NCBI RefSeq assembly: GCF_052857255.1
Contig: NC_135505.1
Span: 23,666,269-23,730,268 of the forward strand
Reading direction: 5' to 3'
DNA length: 64,000 nucleotides
Source: Amblyomma americanum
Lineage: Eukaryota; Arthropoda; Arachnida; Ixodida; Ixodidae
Made by a program: the position numbers and the translations under genes. Numbering within the stretch: position 1 is the first letter of the stretch; each line of letters opens with the position of its first letter. Positions 54,996 through 64,000 of the stretch are shown here, one piece after another. Under the pieces are notes generated by a model that had not been told where the DNA came from, ran no database searches, and worked only from the letters and a program-made list of their open reading frames with translations.

Positions 54996-57900
54996 CTAGG
55001 TGGAGGTCCCTAGTCTGAGACTCGCAGCGCGGGCGCGCCCGGCTAAGACTTGTTCGGCCTGTAAGTCGTTGAAGCCGAACAAGGTCGCCTCCCAGTCCTC
55101 CCGGTTTAGGTTGGCGATGGGGGAGAATCGACGGGTTGGAGGGGCAGGCCCACACCATGTGATAGGTGTCCGAAAACATCGCTCTATAGTGCGGGCAGCT
55201 GCCGCTAAAGGAGGGTAATAGTATTTTAGGGCTGCTGGGCACAGCAATGTATTGGTCAGAAGGTGAAGAAGGAGCCGCTCATCCGAAGAGGTAGGCAGGT
55301 AAAAACATTATTGATGTACCAAGCAAGGAAAAACGTTAGGGGAGGCTTGGTTGGCTTGGTTCTTAATCCCGGGTGGCGGCCATCAGTCCATGACTTCTAG
55401 CGACCTTCTCCGCCCATTACACCAGCGCCTTCTGTGAGGCCGGTTCAGAGCTCCCGACCTTCTAGGTCTGTGAGCTTCCAGCCAGATGGTGGTTGGAGTT
55501 CTCGGCATGTGAATAGTATGTGTTCGAAGTTTGCTCTGTGAGCCCCACAAAGAGAGCATTCGGGTTTGTAATGTCCCGGGTATATTAGTGCCAGATAGGC
55601 CGGTAAGGAAACGTTGTGGACTTGATTTGCCTCCATATAGTCTGTTGTTCCTTCGTTAGAGTGTGGCGTGGTGGCGGATATGTGAGCCTTTCCTATCTAT
55701 AGTGCAGCTTGATTTCATTGCAGAGGATTAGTCGGTCCCTCGCGCAATCCCTTTTGACTGTTTGGCCTGCTCGGTGCACGTAAGCTCGAACAATAGAGTG
55801 CGCCCCCTCGTTTCCGCGGTTGCCTGCATGGGCTGGCACCTAGTGAATTGGCCTGGGGTCGTGGGGCTTGACTGGAAAATTTTGTAGGTGGCAGAATGGA
55901 TCTGTCACTTTTCAAAATTCCTGATTAGGGTTTTGGAGTCGCTCGTTATGAGTGTGGCAGTGGAAGATACTATGGCCAGTGCTATGGCCACCTCTTCCTC
56001 TTCGTGGGAAGTGGGTGACCTTATCGAGACCGAGGCCTTGTGTTTGAGGTCGTATGACACCACGCTTATGGCGTAGGTTGGGTTGCATGGATATTCTGCC
56101 GCGTCTGCGTATACTGCGTATTCGTTGCCCGCGTTTTTATTATAGAGGGCATTGGCGCGTACTTCGCATCTTTCCCGATTGTGGGTTGGGTGTACACTCT
56201 TGGGTAGTGGGTGGATGATTAGCTTTTCCTTGATTTGTTTAGGAATGTTGTGAGTGTTGTCTGGAGAAGGACCCGTTGGTTGAATCTTTAATGTGGCTAG
56301 AATGCGTCTGCCCATGTTTGTGGAGGATAGTCTGTCCGACTGTGCTGTGCGGTGTTCTTCAGTCAGTCCTTGTAGTGTTGTGGACCCCATGCGGAGGAGT
56401 CTGCTGCTTAAGGTCCCTAGTGGGAGATTTAGGGCTGGTTTGTAGGCCTGTCTTATTAGCGCATTTACTCTTTCCACTTCTGTCTTTGTGAGAAGAAGAT
56501 AGGAGAGTGAGAATATCATTCTGCTAATCACGAATGCTTGCACTAACCTCCTGAGGTCATGTTCTCGCATGCCTCGGTGCTTGTTTGCCATTTTTTTTAT
56601 TAGCCTGATGGTTTGGTGTGTGTCATGACCGTGAGTTTGGAGATGGTCTCTGCATTGAGGCCATTGCTTTGGATGAACATTCCCAGAATGCGGAGTCTTT
56701 GTACCTCCGGTACTGGGAGGCCGTCAACTTTCAATTGTATAGAGGGGTTCCCCAATTTGTGACGGTCAGCGGTCGGCTGGAGCAGCAGGATTTCGCATTT
56801 GGTCGGCGAGCATGCGAGGCCTATACAGGCCGCGCACTCCGCTACCGCGACCAATCCCGCTTTGAGGGTTTCCTCCATTTCGGCGACATTTATCGTGGTT
56901 GTCTACAGGGTGATGTCATCTGCATAGAAGGAACGAGATAGATGTGGGATGCGCTCTAAGAATAGTGGAGATAAAACTGAGCTGTGGGGTGTGCCCGTGC
57001 TTCCTAGGAGGAAAGAAGGGGGGGGGGGGCGATTCCGCGGACCCAAACCTTATTTCAGCCGTCCTGTTATTCAGAAAAGCAATTATATAAGCGTGTCTTC
57101 TAGTTCCGAAGCCTAAGTCAGATAGGGCGTTTAGTATGGCTTTGTGCTGGACGTTGTCAGATGCTTTCGTGAGGTCTAAGGCTAGCAGCTGGTGCTCTCG
57201 TGCGCTTGCCGTGTCTTGAGTGTAGAATTTCTTCTGAGATTTGAAGCATCACGTCCTGCGTGGACAGGTTGCTTCTAAATCCCAGCATCTTATGAGGGAA
57301 GAGGTCCTGTTCGTGCATGTGGGTTTAGAGACGGCCGAGAATAACGTGTTCGAAGAGTTTTCCGAGTCATGAGGCGAACGAGATGGGACGGAGGTTCGCC
57401 AGTTAAAGTGGTTTTCCAGGCTTTGGAATAAAGGTTACTTTAACTTGGGTCCACTTTGGCGGGAGGGTGCCCTCCCTCCAGTGTTTGTTGAACAGTTTGG
57501 TTATGGCCTGGACCGAATTTTCGTCCTGGTTTCGTAATGTTTTATTCGTGATTTATCTGCGCCCGGCACTAACGTGGTGCACATTTTGTGCATGGCTGCT
57601 CTCAGTTCGCACGTCGATATGTCTTCGTCGAGCTCTGGGTTTGGAGGGCCTGAATATTGGGGGGGGGGTCCGGCTGTGGTTGTGAGATACCTGTTTTTTA
57701 AGTTTTGGACCACAGTGCTGTAGTCCACATCTAATTTGTGGACGATGCGGGTTAAATTACGTTGTTGGAAGTCTTTAGTGTCTGCCGGTTCCAAGAGGCA
57801 ATGAAGAAGTTTCCACGTGTCTTTCAGTCCCAGATTTCCTTTCATGCATTGCAAATCAGGCCGCACTGTTGTTAGGTGGGCTGCATGTGTTTCGATCTTT

Positions 57901-58843
57901 TTTATTAAGGCCGCTATCCTTAGTTTCAGAGGTCTGTTGTGTTTGTTTCTAAGCCATCTTTTTCGCACAGTGGAGTGTGCTTTTCGCATGTGGAAAAGTC
58001 TGCTACCCACGATTTCCGTTTCCCAATTGCTCGGGACTTAGGACATGGCCCTCCCCACGTCCTTCGTGAGCGTATCACCCAGTTTGAAAGGTGTTCTATC
58101 TCAGTAGGGGATTCCTTCCGGAGATTCCGCAATTTATCCTAGTCTGTGTTTGCTAGTTGTCTTTTCACAGGGAGGGCGATTGACTGCAGTGCAAAAGTTG
58201 TTTGAATGATGTAGTGGTCGCTGCCTAGAGAGTTCCTCGTGTTGGTCCCCTGGCATTGTGCGATGTTTTTGGTGATCGTGAGGTCGGAGATGTGTTTACC
58301 TGCACGCTGTTTCCTATGCGCGTGTGCTGCTGCGTATCGTTAACGAGGATTAGGCCCTCGTTTTGCATTAATATTCAGTGTTTTGATCCTTTTCTGTAGT
58401 TATGCTTGTAGCTCCAGCTTATGTGCCTCGCGTTAAAATGATTAGTAGCGGATATTTCGAGCTGATCTTCAGCGCTTTTCTAATGAGCGCGAGGAGTGGG
58501 GCTCCACTGCTTTTTGGGGGCGTTGTACATGTTCAGGATAATAAGCTAGGGCTTGTTCTAGTTTTGGGAAGGAGCTCTATCAAGTGGCAGGCTATTTTCT
58601 TGTTCGATTGGGTGATCTGTAGCGGTGTAGGCTCTGTGGGCAAGGGTGGTTATCCTGTTGGTGATGGATGTGTTTGGTTTGTGAGGGGTGTAGTTGAGGA
58701 GTTTGGCAGGGCTTTGCGTTTCCTTGCGGGTGGCTTCTATCATGGATTAGTTTGGCGGGGGCGAGTGGGTTGAATTTTGTTTGAGTGGAGGAGAGTTTGC
58801 CTAGGCTGCTCTGATAGTGAGCGATCATAGCATGTGCACTCAT
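54996..58843 (-). pseudogene. LINE ORF2: endonuclease, RT, RNase H, tail
   Basis: Endonuclease fragments occur at 58.7-58.1 kb (GYTPHKPN-type and ILNMYNAPKK). A pre-RT linker reads KIETHAAHLTTVRPDLQCMK at 57.9 kb. RT is visible as CSPTKCEILLLQP and LRILGMFIQSNG near 56.7 kb and VQAFVISRMIFSLSYL near 56.5 kb; the F-A-D-D core is lost in the decayed 57.2-56.9 kb part. RNase H is well preserved at 56.2-55.9 kb (YADAAEYP, HEEEEVAIALAI, LITSDSKTLIRNF). The zinc-type tail occurs at 55.6 kb (CSLCGAHRANFEHILFTC) and the last block, NREDWEATLFGFNDLQAEQV, at 55.1 kb. Confidence 0.85.
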
Positions 58844-60410
58844 CTTTTGCTGCCCAAGTTTTGGTTTCCTTGGACATGTTTTTTATCTTCTCTTCGAGGA
58901 TACTAATAGCCCTAAAGATTGTCTCGAGAGACATTGCGCTGTCGGGTGTGGTAAAGTTCGGTTCCTCGGCCTTCAGTTTCACGGGGAGGCCTTGTGTGTG
59001 GGTGCTTGGTGTGCTGGCTATTGATGAAGGTGTAGAGGCGTCTCTGGGGGTATCCATCTTTTCTGGGGTGGTTGATATTTGCATCAGGAATTAAATATGT
59101 TTGCTAAGGTTTTCGATTGGTTGGCTTTGTCGCTGGATTTGTTTGCTCTGCTTTTCTAGCTGTGTCTTTAGCTGGTTATTCTCCCGGACCAAGAAGGGCG
59201 ATCGCGGCTCCAGCTCACTTGTTTTTCAGATTCGGCTTGACCTCCGCTGCCCAGGGGTGGGAAAGACAGTGACCTGCTCCTTGTTCCTTTCGGTGGGGTA
59301 GAGCTCGTCCTCGTTCCGGACTTGAAGAATCTGGAGCGGGAGTTCGCGCGGCCTCTCGAGTTTGACCGCTGCCAGCTGCGTGACTGTCGGTGGGTCGGCG
59401 ACTGCTTCCCCTCCGTTTCTTCTTTGCTAGAGTTGGCGGTGATGCCTGGTTTCTTGTTGCTCGGGCGGTTGCAGTGAACCTTGCATTCCTTGGAACCCGT
59501 AAAGTGTGATACGTACGTTGCACAGGATGCATTTGACCTCGCACGTGGGTGGATCGGCCGATGTCCGCTCTGATGTCCCGGTTTCCGGCAGTCGAAGCAC
59601 GCTTCGGCTTTCGCCAAGAAAGAGTAGCAGTTGTAAATGGCCCAGTAGAATTTGAATTGCTTGTGGACCTTCTTGGTGTTGATGAAAGTGACGAGAATTG
59701 ACTGTCTCGCCCAGCTTCTTCGCGTCTGAAATGGTGAGGGAATCGCTCTTGTCGTAGGTTTGGAGGTCATAGGCGGTCTCTTCTGCCTTCTGGTAATAGA
59801 TGGCGTGGTAAAGTACGCCTTAGATAGAGTTGTCGGTATGGGCGATGTAGGCTCTCACCGGATACGTCGTGTCTACGACGAGTTCGGAGGTGATCTGCAC
59901 GTAGCGCGCCGTGCGCTCTTCCGAGGGCGTACTGACGGTGAACCAGCTGTTGCAGGTACTTATACGGGTGATGTCCTGTTGACGTACCGTTTCCACGGGG
60001 AGTTTCAATATGGCGCACAGAAAGTGTAGGATGAAGTCCCCGCTGTGCGTGCAAAAATCTAGGCCTTCGTTGGGGCAGAAAACAACTTTCAGGTCTAGGG
60101 TGGGCAATTACATTAGCGGAGCCTGTCGCTTGAGTTTAGGTGGAGTGAAAAAAGACGGCTTGCCTTTTTGGGACATGGCCGGAGTGGCGAGGCCGGCCAG
60201 TGGCGAAGACGTGGGTAGCGAGCACGTGGCAGATACGGCTTGCTTGGACGCGAACGAATTTTGGTGCGGTAGCTTGCGGGCCCTAAATGCCCGGGTCCAT
60301 CTCGGAACGGTAGCAAACTCTTCGGGCGAGATGTCTTCCCCTTTAACATGGCAAGCCATGCTGCTGCAGGCAGGCTTGGCGTCGACAGAGACCATGGCGA
60401 TGCACGGGTA
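58740..60410 (-). pseudogene. LINE ORF1, gag-like RNA-binding protein
   Basis: The minus strand shows, from the N-terminus, KLKRQAPLM and LKVVFCPNEGLDF at 60.1 kb, a repeat-like fold with ISTCNSWFTVSTPSEE and YVQITSELVV, then a Cys region with ACFDCRKPGHQSGH (CCHC knuckle) and KECKVHC at 59.5 kb. Ser/Arg-rich sequence (SRSRFFKSGTRTSS) follows, and a coiled-coil-like end ILEEKIKNMSKET at 58.9 kb. This is the domain order of tick I-type LINE ORF1. The frame changes several times. Confidence 0.75.
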
Positions 60411-60689
60411 GGAACGTTAGACCTAGACCAGCCAAAGGCGTTGGGTGGTCGAGCTATGCCCGGCGCGAGGCCAAGCGAGGAGTCTGCCCCACGTCTGGAG
60501 CAATACTCGAAAATTTCTCGCAAAATTCGGGCTCGAATGTCCCCAGACGTAAATGAAAAAGATGCTAAAGAGATTTATGAACGGATTGCAGCAGCTTTCA
60601 GGTTATGGGTTGTCGAAAAACCACACAGAACCACGACACACGTTCGCTCGCTCCGGTGGCCACCCGGCGTCACGAAGACGGCGGATGGG

Positions 60690-60880
60690 CGGCTTCTTCG
60701 CCTTCTCACCAATACACTGCTGTGCCAGGCAGCCCCTAACCACTAAGCAACCTCGGCGGGTAGCAATATATGGTTTGGTTTTGGATGTTTAGGACAGGAA
60801 ATGGCGCACTAATTGTCTCACATCTCGGTGGACACCCGAAACGCGCCGTAAGAGAAGGGAGGACGGTGGCATTGAAAGAA
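60690..60880 (-). mobile_element. Ruka SINE pieces, antisense
   Basis: CCCCTAACCACTAAGCAACC at 60734 is the inverse of a SINE head. GGAAATGGCGCACTAATTGT with CACCCGAAACGCGCCGTAAG at 60797-60855 is the inverse of the 3' half. They are adjacent but do not form one collinear element. Confidence 0.7.
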
Positions 60881-60887
60881 TGATATA

Positions 60888-61069
60888 AAGTTTAATAAGG
60901 AACGTCTTGCAAAGCACTGCGTCGCGAACAACCAGCGGTACAGTCATGGTACAGGCTAGAGGCACCGGTCAGTCCAGAGCACGCACGAGGGACGGAGCGC
61001 TCGGCGCTTGTCGTCTTCTTCGTTAAGCGCCAGCCTCTGAGGATTCCGGAGCCGAAGGCCAGTCTTACA
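60888..61069 (-). repeat. 3' LTR of second Gypsy family, copy 2 (partial)
   Basis: It aligns with 28189-28458 from AATAAGGAACG through GCGAACAACCAGCGGTACAG to AGTCTTACA. It lacks one of the CGGCGCTCGAG repeats and the first bases of the LTR. Confidence 0.75.
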
Positions 61070-61099
61070 ATTTCCCCCGGGCGAAAAGGCGCCATCGTG

Positions 61100-63425
61100 G
61101 CGGTCTAGGACGATGTGACGACGGCGAGGTCGTAGTAGGGTTTGAGGCTGGTCGTGTGGACAATTACACGGCCTCGGCGACGACGATCAGGGGATGGCTT
61201 AGTAAGGGGTTTAAGGAGGTAATTGACAGAGGATGTCTGCTTAAGTGTACGGTAGGGTCCCTGATACTTGCTAATAAGCTTGGAGGAAAGGCCGGGACCT
61301 GAAGAGGGTACCCATAGCTATACCAGAGAGTCAGGAAGGTAACCGGGAGGAATTTCAGGAATATCACGGTGCTTTTCTGCTGCTGCTGGGCGTGAGAAGT
61401 GAAGGAACGGGCAAGCTGTCGGCATTCTTAGGCATAAGCTGCGGCTTGAGAAAGAGTCGTAAATTCGGAAGCATCAAGGCGGTACGGCAGAATGGTGACT
61501 ATTGTGCAAGAAGGCTCACGGTCGTACAGGAGAAAGTACGAAGAGAGTCTGGTGGTGGCTTGAGCAGCGGAGTTATAAGCGTAGGAGACAAAAGGAAGAA
61601 TGCGATCCGAGTTGCAGCAATAGGAAGCACCATACATGGCCAGCATGTCACCGAGGGTGCGGTTAAAATGCTCAACCATGCCATTCGTCTGTGGATGGTA
61701 GGTGGAGGTGGTGCGGTAAACGATGTTGCATTCCTGAAGGACAGCTTATACAACTTCAGAGAAAAAGGCGGGACCTCTATCACTGAGCAGCTTTTTGGGA
61801 GCATTATGGCGAAGAATGATGAAGGACGATTGAGAATGAAGGATGCAATTTCGTGGGCTGTAGCAGATGGTAAAGGCAATGTTTCGGCATAGCGTTAAGG
61901 TGATCGATGGCTACAATGATCCAGCGGTTGCAGGTTGATGTGCTGGGAAGAGGGCCGGAGAGGTCAATGCCAACACGCTCCGAGGGCAGCGCTGGGCATG
62001 GCAGCGGCTGCATAGGAGTGGCGTGTCGGCGAGGTGGGTTCTTTCGGCGCTGGCTTGCAGTGCAGGACAGAACGACCTGGCGAACATAACGGTACATCCC
62101 ACGCCAGTAGTACCGATGTCGTATGCGGGTGAAGGTCTTAAAGAAGCCGGCATGGGCACACTGGGGATCATCGCGGTAGGAAGGGCAAATGAAGGAGCGC
62201 AGATGGGCCGGAATGACAAGAAGCCACATGCGACCATCCGGAAGGTAGTTCCGGCGGCAAAGAATCTCGTTTCTTTTGGCGAAATGGTGGGACTGACCAT
62301 GGAGATCACGTGAAGGAGGTGAAAACGATTGGCCAGATAAGAAATCTAAGAGACAAGTGATCCATGGGTATTTGCGTTGCCCGGAAGCCATATCAGCGGG
62401 CTCAAACATCAAAGAATGCAGAGCGGATATACAAGGCACTGCCTTAGATGGCACAGGGGAACGTGAGAGGTCATTAGCATCGGCATGTTTACGGCCGGAA
62501 TGAAAAGCTGCGTGAATGTCGTACTCTTGGAGCTGCAGAGCCCAGCGCGCCAGTCGACCAGAGGGATCTTTCAAAGAGGACAACCAGCAGAGGGCGTGGT
62601 GATCGATGACAACGTCAAAAGGGCACCTGTACAAGTAGGCGCAAAATTTTACTTTCGCCCAAAGGATGGCTAAACACTCCATCTCGGTGACAGAATAGTT
62701 AGCTTCAGCTTTTGTGAGTGTCCGGTCGGAGTAAGCGACAACGTATTCGTCAAAGCCTTGCTTGCGCTGAGCGAGTACTGCACCGAGGCCGAAGCCGTTG
62801 GCATCGGTGTGGAGTTCCGCCGGAGGACGAAGGGCGAAATGACGCAGAATTGGCGGAGTGGTCAGGAGGCGACGGAGTGTTGTAAACGCTTCATCACAGG
62901 CTGGCGACTAGGCCGAAAGGTCGTGGGCGGAAAGGATCTTGGTCAGGGGGTCGATGATAGTAGCGAAATTGCGGACAAAGCGGCCTAAATAGAGCAGAAG
63001 CCGACGAAGCTGCGGAGGTCTTTTACAGAAGTGGGCTGCGGAAATTCTGCCACACCTCGCAACTTGGCCGGGTCCGGGAGAACGCCATTCTCCGACACAA
63101 GATGTCCGAGACTGGTGAGCTGCCGAGCTCCGAAGCGGCACTTTTTTAAATTGAGTTGGAGGCCAGCGTCGGGCAGGCAGCGAAGAACAGTCTCAAGGCG
63201 CTGGAGGTGAGACGAAAAATTCGACTAAAAGATCACAACGTCGTCTATGTAACAAAGGCCTGTGTGCCATTTGAGCCCGCATAGTAGGTTGTCCATCACG
63301 CGCTCGAATGCGGCGGGTGCATAGCAGAGGCCGATGGGCATGACATTAAATTCATAGAGCTCGTCGGGTGTGACGAATGCAGTTTGCGATCGGCCTCTGC
63401 CATCGGCACCTGCCAGCATAGGTCG
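61100..63425 (-). pseudogene. Gypsy pol, RT palm to integrase, copy 2
   Basis: This is the same family as 28.5-30.6 kb and extends further into RT. TAFVTPDELYEFNVMPIGLC and LCYIDDVVIF (the catalytic Y-x-D-D block as YIDD) lie at 63.4-63.2 kb. RNase H ends with [11 protein letters not shown] and the zinc finger region reads [17 protein letters not shown]. Integrase reads GIDLSGPL and, after breaks, VEHFNRTLGDM. A TAG and frameshifts break RNase H near 63.0-62.7 kb. The catalytic region of integrase shows HFN where RFN is usual. The right end at about 63425 is cut inside RT next to the minisatellite. Confidence 0.88.
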
Positions 63426-63454
63426 GCGAACTCACTCAGGAGTGGACTAACACG

Positions 63455-63820
63455 GGCTCAATCACGCTCATTTCAGATCATGATCAGAGTCGTGAGTGAG
63501 TCCGGACTCGCGTTCAGACCACGATCTGAGTCGTGAGTGAGTCTAGACTCACGTTCAGATCATTGTCTGAGTCTTGAGGCTGGACTCACATTAGGATCAT
63601 GATCTGAATAGCGGTGAGTCCTGGCTCACATTCAGATCACGATCTGAGTCGTGACAAGCCCGGGCTCACATTCAGGTCACGATCTGAGTCGTGAGTGCGT
63701 CTGGACTCACATTCAGATCATAGTCTAAGTCGTGAGTCTGGACTCACGTTCAGATCATGATCTGAGTCATGGTGAGTTCTGGCTCACATTCAGATCACGA
63801 TCTGAGTCGTGATGAGTAAG
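63455..63820. repeat. Minisatellite of alternating palindromes, about 9 units
   Basis: Units of 37-42 bp follow one another. Each has a palindrome of the type TCAGATCATGATCTGA followed by a second one of the type GTGAGTCTGGACTCAC. Units vary in a few bases. The array begins where the Gypsy RT is cut off. Confidence 0.88.
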
Positions 63821-64000
63821 GCCAGTGAATCTGTGGTGCCGATTATGCTTCTGGTCGAGATAATCATGTACAGCAGTTTCATATCAGTATTGCAATTTCA
63901 TATTTTATTTCTGTGGTTCTTGCATCCGCGAGAAAAGTTTATTAGTCGCAGCGCTCGGTCTCGTTGGATATTAGCTCTGGCTTGCTATATCGCAGGGGAT
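63821..64000. other. Right end, nothing recognised
   Basis: Short AT-rich sequence after the minisatellite, without coding signal. Confidence 0.4.

Larger units (their letters stand above)
54905..60460 (-). mobile_element. I-group LINE, near full length, decayed
   Basis: On the minus strand this 5.5 kb unit contains ORF1 remains (60.4-58.7 kb), endonuclease, RT, RNase H and tail, and a 3' end with AATAAATG at 54928. Many frameshifts and stops interrupt both ORFs. A poly-G tract (57019-57029) falls within ORF2. This is the only LINE here with recognisable ORF1, so the copy was probably full-length when inserted. Confidence 0.85.

Noticed and set aside
63455..63820. CRISPR-like array
   Set aside because: Units are contiguous without unique spacers, the organism is a eukaryote, and the units themselves are palindromic minisatellite repeats.

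Overview
The window looks like nuclear DNA of a hard tick (Ixodidae, probably a metastriate genus). The evidence is several copies of a tRNA-headed SINE that matches the Ruka family known from Rhipicephalus, tick-type I/R1, RTE and CR1-like LINE relics, and a split, intron-rich host gene. There is no prokaryotic gene organisation, rRNA or CRISPR. Most of the 64 kb is mobile-element debris, much of it nested.

Host gene: four plus-strand exons of an arylsulfatase B-like sulfatase can be followed at 3319-3638, about 6535-6722, 10028-10301 and 50009-50194, with a polyadenylation signal at 50308. The 5' catalytic exons lie left of the window. The last intron is 39.7 kb and holds most of the transposons. 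The copy is probably a pseudogene or pseudoenzyme: the metal-binding Asp-Asn of the first visible exon is replaced, and exon 2 is out of frame.

3.6-14 kb: tRNA-derived SINEs, tails of I/R1 and RTE LINEs, a TA-flanked MITE and a decayed mariner. 15-31 kb: a P-element/THAP9-like transposase on the minus strand lies in three pieces (THAP exon at 31.2 kb, central part at 26.6-27.5 kb, C-terminus at 15.3-15.9 kb). The pieces are separated by two Gypsy elements, a nearly intact CR1-like LINE and other repeats. The Gypsy at 20.1-26.6 kb runs gag-protease-integrase in one frame and has no reverse transcriptase.

31-43 kb: a 36-bp-TIR element; a LINE that received another LINE, which in turn received two TIR elements (one carrying a MADF start); and a Ruka SINE split by a 4.8 kb PIF/Harbinger transposon. 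Target-site duplications prove several of these layers. 44.7-49.2 kb: a young LTR element with 930-bp LTRs, a Lys-type primer site and no coding capacity, sitting inside a repeat-protein reading frame.

51-64 kb, beyond the host gene: two decayed I/R1-type LINEs, one close to full length with ORF1 and ORF2, SINE scraps, a second copy of the Gypsy seen at 28 kb, and a minisatellite of alternating palindromes. Exon joins, boundaries and family assignments come from reading the sequence only; no database search was run.
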